NCBI RefSeq assembly: GCF_965638725.1
Contig: NC_134949.1
Span: forward strand, 49,504,151 to 49,568,150
Origin: Aptenodytes patagonicus
Lineage: Eukaryota > Chordata > Aves > Sphenisciformes > Spheniscidae
Direction: 5' to 3'
DNA: 64,000 nucleotides
Shown: piece after piece, positions 48,124 to 61,125 of the stretch
Numbering within the stretch: the stretch's first letter is position 1
Layout: the number at the start of each line of letters is the position of its first letter
Made by a program: the position numbers and the translations under genes
Notes under the pieces: model-generated
What the model was told of the DNA's origin: nothing
What the model saw: the letters and a program-made list of their open reading frames with translations, nothing else
Databases searched by the model: none

Positions 48124-51100
48124 GTCAGGTTGGTCCATGGTCCACAATGGATTACTGGCATAAACTGATGTCTCAGTCTGATTTTGCCCTGGTCTTTGAA
48201 AACCTCTATGTTCAGATCAAAAGAAAAAGTAAAGTGCCTTAAGGTCCAACATTTCAACATTTAGCCATTCGGTGTCTGCCCCCACGGTGATAATTAGGGA
48301 CCTCTAAACGTGCTCCCAAAGGGAGTGCATATTGCCATCCAAAATGAAAAACTGAGAAAAATACCTTTATTGCCTCAATATCATGCTTTACGTAATGCCT
48401 AAGAGAAAAATTCCATTAAAATTCCACTAAACTTTGATGGGAATTACAAATAAAACTTAAGATGCAGTAGTAACTGACAGCATTTCTTTCAATTTGGAAG
48501 TGCGTTTTTGTTTCAAAATGTCTGCAGAAGCACGCAGGATGGGTTGCTGAGCTACTGCATAACGTTTTGATGCTTCAGGAACTTGAAGTTGGGTTCCTCC
48601 AGAGACAGTCTCCCAGCGATGCCAGCAGGAGAGGTTATTCCTGCTGCCACCTTCTCTCTCTCCCCCACAAACCTTGGGGATCTACTGCATGTCATTCAGA
48701 CATTATTATTATTTTTTTTAATAAGTAATTAAGCCATTTTTGCAGTAGCTGGCCCGGATGCTGGAAGTAGTCTTTTTCCAACAAGGTGGCCTATTTACAT
48801 TTACTATCAGAGGGATAACTTAGCTTGAGGAAAGCTGGACTGCATTAGGTAGGTGGTTCAGCTTGTTTAGAACAAGTATGGATTTTCAGTACTTCACTGC
48901 AGTCTGCAAGACAGATATACTTGTCAATCATTTAAAGGCCTGTGCAATTATTTTTTCACATGGTGCAGAAGCACAACTAAGGCTAAACAGCAGTCATCTT
49001 CCTCTAGCTCTATTAGATAATTCAAATTATTCAAGTCACCAGTTATTTGCCTGAGCACAAACCCTAGAGTAAATGCTTCTGAGAATTTAACCAGCCTCTT
49101 CAGGTGCTTTTAAAGGAAGTTTTTCTATTCCATAGCTTTATTTGAAATTATATGGATCAAGAGAATGAGATAACTAGCCCACACCAATGTTCCTTTAAAA
49201 GAAACATCACGTTAGCTGGTCGTGGTTGTGGTTTATGAGAGCCATCACAGCTTGAGGAAAATACCTCCATCCTGTTCTCAAACAACCATCTCTGGTTATA
49301 CAGACACCCCAAGTGTCATGCATGCTGAGTTTCAATATCAACAGACCACCTGATAGAATGACAAGAACATATCTTAATTTGGAAATGTTACGTTAGTTCA
49401 CCAGATTCACAAACAGCAGAGGAATAAACTGGATTAAGTAGTAAATGCTCCACATAATGGGTACTGAAAAGGAAGAAGGATTAGTGATAGGAGCTAAGGC
49501 AGAAAGGAAAATTTCAGCAGAGATTTTATTAAAAAATGCAGAAGTAAAAGAAATTTCCAAATCTTGTTGATAAATAATCCTGAAAAGCTTAACAACAACA
49601 AAAAATCTACAGATTGAAAACTTATATATATATATAGTCCACCCAGAGAAAACAAGAAACAAGCAAAGGATTTTAACAGCTACATGGTTTTGCGTCTTCT
49701 AATAGAGCCAAGAAAAGGCAAAGACCACAAGAGTATTTGCAAATGCATAAAGCAAAGTACGTCTGACCTAAAAGACAGTATTTACATAACTATGAGTTAT
49801 ATAGCATTATGAACAATTGCATAATCAAAGGTCAGGCTGTTTATATTGGAATATGTAAGACCATCCTTTCACAAAAAATCTGTGGCTAGGATGTTGCATA
49901 GAAATAGTTGCATCTAAAATTTTTTATAGGAGACTGCTTCTTCGCAATAAATAGTACTACTTAAGACTGAGCTGAAAACATGTAGTACTTGCCAGTAAAA
50001 TTCAGAGTTTACCAAGCAAGTGAGGTGATGCCTGGCTATCTGATTACTATGAGAGAAAATGAAAAGTTATAAAAGAAAAATTGACTGCTCATTGCTTTGG
50101 CTCGAACTGCAATAGTATTTGCACAGTGAGCTTCTGTACTTAAGCTGAACTCTGTTGATGTTAATGAGGTATAATAGGTAGACATAAAGAAGAATAGATG
50201 TTTTCTATTAAAAAACAAGACCTACAATCGTCTTTCTAAAAATTGCATTTTTATTAAAAATAAACCCAAAATCATCATACATTGCAAAGTCTTTCCTGAT
50301 TTATGGCTTCATTCATAACGCATTAACTGATGGGGGACATTCATAGCATGCAAAGCTTGAGAACCTGTGGAAGTCCTTGGAGGATGACAATCTTTTGTAT
50401 TTATGATACAGATTTTGTATCATTTTGTGTTTGGTTCAAATATATTCTTCAGAAGTATGAAGCTGATTTTTATTTTTCTAAATATGAAAAATGAATTTTG
50501 ATGGGGATGAGAAAAGCAGAAGTGCTCGACTGCCTCAGTCTTGCAGCTGAATTCACACAGATGCAATTATAGTTTCAAAGTTTAAGCGACTTCATTTTCA
50601 TATTTGTAACAAAGTTTTTACACTACATCTTCTTGCAACCATCACTAAAACGTTTAGAAGATATAGAGTAACTGTTGCTACTTTTTGGTAAAATATTTGA
50701 GAATATGTAAGGGACAAAGAAAACCTCTGGCATTTTTGGAGTCAGGGCTAATTAGGTCTTATGGAATTTAGGTGCTTGAGTAATGTTGTCTTAGCACAAA
50801 GAGCGTTATTTTCACAATCCTTACCTGAGTTAAAAAACCTGCATAGTGCATTTCCATAATAATTGCTAATCATCTAAAACTATGTAGTTTGTTGCTTAGT
50901 AGTATTCGAAGATCTTATTAGGTTGAAATAAAACTCCCACAACGTTCAATGGGAATTATTTTAGAAAATATTAGTTTTGGCTGGGCTACACTTTATTAAA
51001 TATGTAACCAGAATATCTGCTTGCTACCAATGTTTAAAATGTGTTGTATTTTTTTTTCTTCAGTTTTTATTATATTGACTTGTTAGAAAAAGAGGATTTT

Positions 51101-51194
51101 TTTTTTGCTTATAGCAAAATCCAATGGAAGTAACATTCATTATTTCCTTGTGAATATATGAAACATATTCATCAATACAGTTCGTTTGCATCTT
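48124..51194. other. POC1B 3' flank, AT-rich
   Basis: This stretch contains the POC1B 3' UTR at its right end. The minus strand carries candidate poly(A) hexamers at 51194-51199 (overlapping the stop codon), 51066-51071 and 50992-50997. Left of about 50,900 nothing is recognised apart from a short (TA)n run near 49625. Confidence 0.55.
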
Positions 51195-51299
51195 TTATTC
51201 TTCCTGTCTTCCCTGGTGTAACATTTTTTGCTGATTTTCTAAGCATTCTTTCAATTTATCTTCAGTCAAAGTCAGACGTTGTTCCAGGATTGAAATAGT
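51195..51299 (-). CDS. POC1B: POC1B last coding exon: C-terminal coiled coil
   Basis: The acceptor TCTTCATGCAG| is followed in phase 0 by [20 protein letters not shown] and then ENQQK, nearly identical to the POC1A/POC1B C-terminal domain, which ends here after 34 residues with GRQEE and TAA. The heptad-like leucines form a short coiled coil used for centriole targeting and partner binding. The final ten residues differ from human POC1B, as expected for a variable tail. The stop codon is embedded in an AATAAA hexamer (GAATAAAAG). Confidence 0.95.
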   Translation of the reverse strand, partial: TISILEQRLTLTEDKLKECLENQQKMLHQGRQEE

Positions 51300-52510
51300 C
51301 TGCATGAAGAGGACAGTAATTTCAATTTGTTTTTATATTACTCACACAGCATTATAAAAGAGTGCAACATAGTAACATAAGAGAAATCATTTTAACTCAA
51401 CAAGAAAAATTATCCTAAGATGGTTTTTCCTTAGCTATTCCACTATTTACAACTATTTAAAAATAATGGCTTTGTATCTGTGGAGATTGTCTAAAGGTTT
51501 AAAATTGTTTTCACAAAATATTTTCTCAGAGATAAATATATATGTACAACTATAAATTACTCTGAAATACTATGCGAAAGTTGCATCCATATTTCAACAG
51601 AAAACCAGCCATCAGTGGTGACTCCAAATGATGTCTTCCAAAAACCTAAAAGAAGCTTCTAAGGCATCCCCAAAAAAAGGAAGTGAGAAAAAATATACTG
51701 TTAAAAAGCATTCTCCAAGAGGTTACCTTCATCAGAAAAGGTAGGTTTCTGGACACAGGCTGGCAGTTTCTTTTTAATCTAATTTACTACACAAATAATT
51801 TTCAACTGGTGACTTGACTCCATACTTCCCAAAACTTATTTCTTGAGTTAACATATATATTGCAAAAGAATGCAGGAAAAAACCCTTAGCCTTTTGATTT
51901 GGTTTAATGCTAATATATTACAGACTACAGAGTAGTATCTTAAAAGATATATTGGCTAAATCTGGATTACTGAGAAGAAGTATTGAGCATTTGCAAACAA
52001 GTGACTCAGAGTCACTGACTGAGACTAGTATTTGTGCAGTTTCACTGACACTAGGAATTATTCCACTGCTTAGATTCCCACCTAAGCCAACACATTGAAC
52101 ACTAAGTTTGAAAAGGGATTTAACGGTACATTGCCAATTTACTTTGTTCATCCCCTGCTAATGCATGACTGTTCAAGCTGGAATCTGACAAAGTCTGCTA
52201 AACAACTGGCTTCTGGTAAATCTACACTAGATCTCACTACTGAAAAATAGTGACTCTTTTCCTCCAGAGTTAAAAATACAACAATAATCTTTATGATTAT
52301 GTAGCAGGAAGCTTTCACTTTAGCAAACACAATACCTGCGATCAATATTTGCTGAAAGGGAAAAAACAAAACAGTCACTTGACTATACAACTATTCAAAA
52401 TAACCCCATAGACTTTAATATTCTGATATGAACATGGTTCCTGGGTTTTTTTGCCCATTGACAGCATTATAATTTTCCACTGCAAGTGTTATCTGTTATT
52501 GCATACTTAC

Positions 52511-52682
52511 TAGAGTTAAAACGTCCAGCTGCTCCACAATGTGCTCCAAAGCATTACCCAGGGAGGGGGAGATGCCTGTTTGCTTGTCCACATTATGCAC
52601 AGCTGATTTGCTCTCATTCTCTGACTTCCTTTTTGAACTTGTTGCCAGGAGTGAAGAAGGGGGATACTGCAGATCTCCACTG
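52511..52682 (-). CDS. POC1B: POC1B penultimate exon: linker and start of POC1 domain
   Basis: Minus-strand frame ends ALEHIVEQLDVLTL followed by a strong donor GTAAGTATG in phase 0. Joining to the last exon gives [17 protein letters not shown], the diagnostic POC1 signature. The 5' boundary is the uncertain part. An acceptor at GATGTCAG|C (start 52682) matches the phase of the donor at 59445 and gives a join KV-C-SGDLQYPP that parallels human ACGYFLNPS. Alternatives are starts at 52735 or 52729, both phase 0. Confidence 0.88.
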
Positions 52683-53114
52683 CTGACATCATCCTTGAAT
52701 ACAGAAACACCATTTGAAGATGCAGTTGCCTTTGTCTTCATTGAATTGGAACCATACAAGAAGATAGGCAGAAAAGGCTGGCTTTTAATTTTTAAAAAAA
52801 TCTATTTACACATATATGCACACACACAAGGGCCTTCAGATTTGCTTTTTGTACCAGGTCTAATTCATAACACCAATTCATTCTGACCTAAGAGAGAATT
52901 TCAGCTGTGATGGATGAGGCAATAAGAGAAATCTCAGCAGTCTTTAGGTACATGTTTCAGGTACATATGATTGAGGAACTACATGCTGTACTACTAGAGC
53001 TTGAATTAAAGTTCGAATAAATACTATTGCTGCCTGGAGTTTTCTTCAAAAAGATATCTCTAGTTCATAATGAAATTCATTCACAGCAGTCATATGGATG
53101 AAAAATCCGTATGT

Positions 53115-53158
53115 GACTAGATGATCACAAGGGTTCCTTCCAACTTCATAGTATGAAA
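53115..53158 (+). mobile_element. CR1 3'-tail scrap
   Basis: GATGATCACAAGGGTTCCTT followed by CCAACTTCATAGTATGA resembles the terminal CR1 segment (GATGATCT..AGGTCCCTTCCAACC..ATTCTGTGA). It is very short and diverged, so assignment is tentative. Confidence 0.5.
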
Positions 53159-54509
53159 CATTTGTTTAGTATGAATTAACCTCTTCTTTCAGAATAAAAA
53201 AAAAAATTAAGTAGTTTTTAGTAGTTTATTCAGCGGCATTACTTTTTGAGAAACTGATTCCTTCAGAAAATGAGAGGAGGAAACAACAGAAAAGATCCAC
53301 ACAATGCAGTTAAGAGAGCAATAACTTTGATGTATAAACATTGCTCCAGGGTAAGTGAGAGAGCATGATCTTCCCAATCACTTCTGGTTTTGTTTGTGCC
53401 TTGAAGTTCTTAATGGCACTTTTGAGTCACGAAAGGTTAAATCATCACTAATTCATTAGAAGGTCCTTCATAACAACTTTACCTGATTTATTAATGACTT
53501 TTTGAGATTTCTGTGAAAACTTCTTATACCTTTAGATAATTTTCGTTTCTTTTTACACTAAAATAAACTGAGGTAGTCAAGTTTTATTATCTTTAATTAT
53601 GTTTCCAATATCCACGACACTTACAAAATAAAACTTTAAAATGGTTACAATTTAACTGTTTCTCTGAAATTTAATCAAGAGCTGATGAAAATATTCATTA
53701 GCTACGCAAAGGGGAAATTTTAGTCTTACCTGATGTATTTAAAATACACAATATTTACAATGTACCCAAAATATATTTCTGTTGTAAAGCTGAACAGATT
53801 TTCAAAAGAAAGAGTCTTAAAATCATTGTCAGCCATTAAAAAAAATTCTCCTAAGTCTATAAAATAATCTTGTAGAATGTAAATTGCTAGGCAGAATTAG
53901 TGGCAAACCTTTACAAGATTACCTAGGCATGGTGATGAGTTTCTGTCAAGAATGATTTATGTATAGTTGACCCTGCCTTTGAATCAGGTAGGATCAGAGT
54001 AATGGATGTAATACTACTACTACCATAATGTTATGATTTTAAATATAAGTAATACTAAATCGTATCAATATTATCAGGAACTTATACTGCTGCATTATCC
54101 ACAATACTATTCCTGTGTCTTCAGAGCCATCCTGCACAGTCCTGATCAACTTACATGCTCTGGACTCACTGTTGCTGATTCTCCAAAAATCTTTTCTTCC
54201 CTAAGTGCTGGGGTTGTGCTATCTACATCAATGAGAGAGAACCAAGTGAGAGACAAGTTGTGTCCACCATCTATCTGGAAATGCTTTTCTTTTTACTAGC
54301 AAAGCACAAGAGCAAACCAAAAATGCCACACACAGAGTCAGTAGAAGACCGTGGGTATAGGGAGGGGAATGGCTGAAAGCAGAGATTGTGGTGGGATAAG
54401 TGGATTTCGTATCTTAGGAAGAGGAGGGCAAAGAATAAAGTCTCACCACCCTCTCTGGGTTAAAAGCTCCATTGTGCAGTTAAGTTCTGCAAGGACAGGA
54501 CTCAGCCCC

Positions 54510-55228
54510 CAAGCAAGAACCCAAGAGTGGCTGGAAAGCTGCCTGGCGGAAAAGGACCTGGAGGTCTTGGTCGACAGCCGGCTGAACATGAGCTGGCAGC
54601 GTGCCCAGGCGGCCAAGAAGGCCAATGGCATCCTGGCCTGGATCAGAAATAGTGTGGCCAGCAGGAGTAGGGAAGTGATCGTGCCCCTGTACTCAGCACT
54701 GGTGAGACTGCACCTTGAATACTGTGTTCAGTTTTGGGCCCCCCACTACAAGAAGGACGTTGAGGTCTTAGAGCGTGTCCAGAGAAGGGCAACGAGGCTG
54801 GTGAGGGGTCTGGAGAACAAGTCTTATGAGGAGCGGCTGAGGGAACTGGGGTTGTTTAGCCTGGAGAAAAGGAGGCTGAGGGGAGACCTCATCGCTCTCT
54901 ACAACTACCTGAAAGGAGGTTGTAGCCAGGTGGGTGTTGGTCTCTTTTTCCAAGTAACTAGCGATAGGACGAGAGGAAATGGCCTCAAGTTGCGCCAGGG
55001 GAGGTTTAGATTGGACGTGAGGAAAAATTTCTTTCCTGAAGGAGTGGTGAAACATTGGAACAGGCTGCCCAGGGAAGTGGTGGAGTCCCCATCCCTGGAG
55101 GTATTTAAAAGATGTCTAGATGAGGCGTTTAGGGACATGATTTAGTGGGCATGGTGGTGTTGGGTTGACAGTTGGACATGATGATCTTAGAGGTCTTTTC
55201 CAACCTTAATGATTCTATGATTCTATGA
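54510..55228 (+). mobile_element. CR1 LINE, 5'-truncated, with unbroken RT C-terminal frame
   Basis: Plus-strand frame through to the TAG at 55143-55145 encodes the CR1 reverse-transcriptase C-terminal region: [59 protein letters not shown], then [18 protein letters not shown] and the terminal DEAFRDMI. About 210 codons are open without frameshift. The 3' end has the CR1 signature CTTTTCCAACCTTAATGATT followed by ATTCTATG-type octamer repeats ending at 55228. Sequence left of about 54510 no longer looks like CR1, so this is a 5'-truncated insertion in a POC1B intron. It cannot code for a complete, mobile element. Confidence 0.92.
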
Positions 55229-58200
55229 AGTCCAGAGCATGGCCTTGATAGGGGTAGGGGGAGATGCTCATGCATATACTTCAGACCTTAACTTACAATG
55301 CTACAAAACCACACGGAACCCTTCTCAAGGTTTGATAGTAGCATGGTATTTGGTGATATGTCACTTTCATTGATTTCATTATGATTAAAGAAACAGATAA
55401 ATGAACTAGAAGATATCTCCAGTTCCCTATCAGCCCTCTTTTCTGTGCTTGGTCACTGATTTATGCAAATGAACTAAGCATGTCAAGTAATAAAGGTCTG
55501 ATGCAACTAATACTGAAATCCATCAGTGATTTGTATTGATACCGGGTTGTGTCAAAAAATAAAAGTGTGCTAGACATCAAACTACAGATTTCAAACATTA
55601 AACATCCGAGGCTGTTCTACAGAATGTCCTAATGGTTACAACATTTGCATTGGACTACAGAGAACTGGCCTTCTCAGTCTAAGGCTATTTAAACTCATAG
55701 CTTATAGCACAATGCTTTGTCAGCCAGGCTGTTGAACCCAGAACTTCCCCACTTCTAAACTAGGTTTAATTAAATCTTTCTCTCCAGTACCATGAATTTA
55801 AATTTCTTCTCAATATGAAAAACCTTGTGATGTCAACTTCAAATTATTCCAAAGAATTGTACATTGTGAAGGAGTCACTTGTTAGCACAAAATGGAATAG
55901 CATACAAATGGTTTGATTTTTGGACAAGGTAGGCGAAAAACAAATTTCCCATTTAATTTTACTTTGCTTTAGCTCCTTGCTTTAAAGTGTTAAAGTCCTC
56001 AAAAGAAAGTGTTCCGCATATCTCAGAATATTCCAGCTCACAATGTATCCCATGTACTTTTAGATGAGCATGAAGTATATAGGATTATTGCAACTTAAGA
56101 CTGTCCATATCTTCCCTTTGCAGATTTTGTTATATGAGATACCATTAATTCAATCCTAGAAGAACTCAGATTCACTGTGTTATTTCTGACTTGCCAAGTT
56201 ATATCTGAGGTCCTTGGGAAACAGGATTAATGGAAGCTTTTTGGCACACTTACTAAATCACAAGATGGAGATAGTCTCAAATGCTGATTAACACGGAAAA
56301 GATTAAGCTCAATTTGGCATTCAAATGTTAAAGAAAAAATATTGCCATACATTAAAGAATTCCTGCCTTACAACCAATCATGCTATGAAGAACATCCTTG
56401 TATTTAACTACAACAGGAGAGTCTGTTAGAATAGACTTCTTAGTGAGATTTCTATAGAAAGACAGTAAGATTACAGAAACCGTGCCTCTGTCTGTAAATC
56501 TTGACTGCTTGCCCAGAAGCTTCCAAACCTCAACCAGTATTAGCTAAATTTGACAGAGAGGTAGAGGGCTCAATAAGTTGCAACAAATTGCAGGAAAATT
56601 GGAGGCAGAGTAGATGGGACACATTGCAGGAAAGACAGGTAGAACTCAAGCATTATATATTCTGCATGGCAGCAGTAAATCTGCCCGGTTATCACATGCC
56701 TTATGAGACGCAGGCAGTTGATGAGGGAAGTTAAAAGTGTCCGTGAAAAACAGCCAGTTGGTGCAGGAACAATTTGTAAAGCTTATGCAATTATCCTTTG
56801 TAGACACCTGTATGTGTCCTCTGAAAGTTTTGGCACCTTTTGCTGATTTTAATCAAACCTAATGAAAAGGTAGGGGTCTCAGAAGTAATTAAGTTCCTGA
56901 AAGCTTCAGGAAACCATTTGCCAGAGTTTCCCACCTGAGGTTAACACAGCTCTACAAGTTCACCCTCCTTAGCTCCGAAGGGGAACAAAGATGTGAGTTC
57001 CAGAAGTGCGGGAAAGACCCAGGCTGGAACCCATGTCTTCCCAGACACCAATATCAATAAGCTCATTAGAAATAAACCTAGCATAGTTTGTCTAATGCTA
57101 ACAAAGCTACTTGTACTAATGTTTTGAGAAGTACATTAATTTTCTTGCTGTTTGAATGATACAAGTAATTAAATAACACAGCCAAAACAGATGTAACTGT
57201 AAACTTCAACTGATATGCGCTGACTTTGCTTAAAGACATACTGCTTTGCAAGTTCAGTGTCCTATGGATAATCCATTAATTCTCAAGTACTTAAAAATAA
57301 TACAAAATAGATTTAACATTCAATGGCACTCAGATTAAAAAATTGCTGTCTGTGATTTGAAGTATTAGGATTTAAAATGAATTTAAATTAATGGAGCAGG
57401 AGAGGAAAACAATCTGAAGTTATTAGACATTGACAAGTTCTTCTAAAAACAGTTCTACTCTGAGGTTGGTATTTCTCAGTTTCTTTTCAAACAAGCCTGC
57501 TGTACTTCAGACTGAAAATAAAGTAGAGATTTCAGTTTAAGCTCCCACAAAGTGATCACAAATTTTGCTATTAAAGCCAACCTAAATAGATTCTTCCAAC
57601 CCAAGGAGGAAAGCTGTCAATTCAGGTAAACAGAGCAAACGCTAAGCTACTAAAAATCTCAACAAACATCTTTTTCTTACAGTAAAATTGATCCAAAATT
57701 CAATGTATCAGACAAATAGGCTGTGCAAAATGCTTTGTAGCTCAGTAAATTGCCACCAACATTGCCAAGACAGAGTACTGGAAAAGCCTTCCTGTCATTT
57801 AGTGGGTTAAGCAGGAAATTGAGATTCTTCTGTTATATACTTAAAGACACATAGGGACAATGTGACATGAAAGTGCTTACATAAATAAGGCAAAGGCCTC
57901 GATGTTTGTCAAATCTGAAAGGATCAAATACAGATAAGCAAATAATTGAACTTTCAAAATTAGTAAGAGAGAAATGAAATGAGTCAGTTTCAAATTTTCA
58001 ACTTATTTATTTGTGCCAAAATGGTTGTTATTTTTATCATATTCTGGAAATTTGTAGAGATTTTTAAATGTTGTCAGACATCAAGTATGCTGCTACATCC
58101 TTGAGGTGCCTGCTTTATATTTTAACCTTTCCTGGGATCTAAATTTACAATCTCCTCCAGCTCAGTGAAGGGTCCAAAACCGCTGAAATCTAATGCAACA

Positions 58201-59444
58201 CTCAAATGCCAAAACCTTGTTATAAAGGAGTGACACTAGTCTCAGTAGATTTCCTTTACTTTTGGATACCGATCTGCTCATGTCCTCCACTTTCATTCAG
58301 CATTATCTTTTATAAAAAAGTTCTCTTTAAAGAAACTCTGTCTACCCAACAGCCTATTTTACATAAAGTGTTTCAAGAACTAGATGTTGCCTTTCCTTCA
58401 AATTAGCCCCTTTCTAAAGTACTTTAAATACTACCAATTCATAAACAACAATTGTATATGTTGCCAGCATAGTAAAAATGCCTCATAATTAAAAAAGCAA
58501 ACTATTCTGAAAGACTTCAGGGTTATAGCTTATTTTGAGAGAATAAATTTGAATAAGGCAATCAATTTTAAATTGTTACTTCTGAGCAAAGCTAAAAAGA
58601 AAATTAAAATGTGTACGGTGTTTCCATTCACAGCCCGTTAGTAATAAAATGGGCTCACATTTGGGCAACTTCATGCGAGTTACAAATAAGGAGGAGAAGG
58701 AACAGATTTAATTAATCAATAGGAAGTTATTACCATGACATTACCAAGCGGATGTTCAGTAGAAAATTAAATTTAGCCTATAAATGATGTCACAAACAGC
58801 AAACCATAATTGCTCATCTTTGTTTTCTGTCAAGCAAAATAGCCAAAACTCTGTGGGTGGTACTTAATCAATTTGTGAAAAATCCTTACACATAACCTTA
58901 TCACCTCTGCCTATTCCCAAATGTTTTCCCATGAAACAGTCACATATCAGATAGAAACAAACACTGCATCCCGGTCTCCCTCCACTTTGTGATGTATCAG
59001 GATAGAATCTGAGTAAAATGCATCCATATATAAAGATGCCTAAGCAGTTTTAGAGAAAAAAAAATTCCCTCAAGGAAAAAAATATGAAAAAATACAAGTC
59101 TCTGTCACTCAATTGAAAATCATTAGTATTCAATCTTCTAAGAGCTTCGAATTCAGAAAATATAGACAACAGCTTCCAAATGAATATCTTAATGATCTTA
59201 TAATTAAGATGGGCTTATATGAAAAAGTGACATTGGTAAGCTTCCTAATGAATCACCAAAATTGGCATGGTCTGCTTTTTAAAAATAATCCTTTAAATTT
59301 TGAACACATGGTACATTTGCCTACTAATACTAAAACATTTCTGATACTGTGATTAAAACAACTACAAACAATTAGTCATAAGTAGGGCACTAAACTCAAA
59401 CAGACCAAAGAGCTAAGGCATAACAGATTAGTCTCCCATCTTAC

Positions 59445-59574
59445 CAGACCTTAATTTCACGTGTTTTTTGGTTATTTGAAATTATTGGAAGTTTCTCAGG
59501 AGAAGTAACAGTACTATCATTATCACTGCTTTTTCCTCCATCTTGTGAACCTACCCTCGAATGAAAATGGTTCA
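59445..59574 (-). CDS. POC1B: Probable POC1B linker exon
   Basis: The minus strand is open through SRVGSQDGGKSSDNDSTVTS then PEKLPIISNNQKTREIKV and ends at a good donor TG|GTAAGA (59444). The serine-rich, low-hydrophobic composition fits the disordered POC1B linker, and DNDSTVTS loosely parallels FDSTTTT of the human protein. Its phase-2 end fits the CAG|C acceptor at 52682. The 5' edge is unsure: ATCCACAG|TG (start 59574) or CATTCGAG|GG (start 59555). An in-frame TGA near 59645 caps how far it can extend. Chance openness of AT-rich DNA is the alternative. Confidence 0.5.
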
Positions 59575-61087
59575 CTGTGGATATGCTACATTGAACCGTT
59601 CGGGAGATGTTTTTTTCTCTGTTTTTTTCGTAAGCCATAATTATTCACAGATTGCTTCTATTGCTTTGAAATTTTTTTTTCAGTCAATAAAACAGAGCTC
59701 TCTGATCTATTAGGCTAACACTAAGTATGTTAAATCACAATCTGTTTTATCAGTTTCTACTGCAGAGAACTTCCCTGTAGTTTCAGCTGATGACAGCACC
59801 CTTCATTTCCTTTCCTCTCCTCTCACACGCACATGAATCAGTGCAGCAAAAACCTGCCATGTGCCAAACTGCAGCTTTCTGCCCCTGGCTATCTGATGAG
59901 GTAGTTCTGGTATAATTTATTTGTAAACTTTAATCGAAGTTTTGCATTCAAGCAGTAAAATACAGATAAACTCTGCAGCACATCTAAAAAAAAGTTCTAC
60001 CAAGCATTTCTAGCTTGAGCAGACCTCTTTCAGAACAACTCGTAACACAGAATTTCACACTTAATTCAAAGTCTTTCATGGCTTCTTATGCTTCTCAGTC
60101 TTCTCTAGCTCTTAAAACAATGTCCAAGCTAAAACCAAAAATTGAAAACGCTTAATGTAAGTGCACCTCATCCAATCTGACAATGAAATATTCGGTCTCC
60201 TCTCTGGCACAGGCATCATCACTGAAGGTAGCACATCCTTCAGTTTAGAACCTGACCGTGAGTAGTGGTATCAGGATACAAACTCACAGCCGACAAACCA
60301 AGCCAGACTATCAGACTGTATTCCTTAGCAAAACAGGCATTTTCACCTACAATGGAATAGCACCTTCTTAAATCTTGAAAACAACAAATTCAGCCTGAAG
60401 CTAACTGAGTCTATAGAGGTCACGAGACCAGTACAGTACAATGAAAACTAGTTGCTAACTTTTTTTTTTTTTTTAAATATCAGTACAAAATTAACTGAAA
60501 TCCTGATGCACTTACATCTCTGGCCTGATTAATCAGATTTATTTATTTTTATCAGGATTACAGCTATGTCAAATTTAGCATTGCTGTGATGGCATGAAAT
60601 AATAAACTCTTCCGTTCACAGGCACATCTCAAGATATCCTGAATAGATAGTTTTATGTAAAGAAATTGTATCATACTTTACAAGCATTCTTTCACACACA
60701 TAATGAGAAACTTGCTATGTGGTTTTGTTATGTCAGCTTTTTCCCAGATTGATGCTGATGGTCTGAGAAAACACTGTAAAACAGTGCACATTCAATGCAC
60801 TAAGTATTTTGCAATTCCACATGTACAGAATCTAGTACAGAACAAAAAATTTTCTCCATATTCCATTCATGTCAAGAGAACACAGGAAAAGAACCAAAAA
60901 TAAGCCTTGTTTTCTCCAAGAAATATAAAAATTAATTATATTTCCCCAGTAAGAAACTCATAGAAGTCCACAAATATTTGAGTGCATCCAGTTAGAAACA
61001 AGTCATATTTCTGAAATATTCTTCTAAACTCTTAGATCATCAGCTTTACTTAAAAACAGATAAAAAATTATATTTTTTTAGTTTGCT

Positions 61088-61125
61088 CATTGATGTTAAC
61101 ATCAATGTTAGAAATTAATTTCTAA
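61088..61125. repeat. Two adjacent perfect palindromes
   Basis: CATTGATGTTAACATCAATG (61088-61107, 20 bp) is directly followed by TTAGAAATTAATTTCTAA (61108-61125, 18 bp). Both are perfect with no spacer, and there is no base between them. Both are AT-rich and could extrude as small cruciforms. Confidence 0.95.

Larger units (their letters stand above)
52683..59444 (-). other. POC1B: POC1B intron carrying two CR1 insertions
   Basis: AT-rich, 6.8 kb. It contains a CR1 3'-tail scrap at 53115-53158 and a longer CR1 copy at about 54510-55228, both antisense to POC1B. No additional exon was recognised, although a short linker exon could be missed by eye. Confidence 0.6.

Noticed and set aside
60180-60260. 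Minus-strand stretch translating to CATFSDDACAREETEYF, considered as a POC1B exon
   Set aside because: Only about 30 codons are open, there is no pyrimidine tract or good acceptor, and the possible donor (GAG|GTGCAC) is weak.
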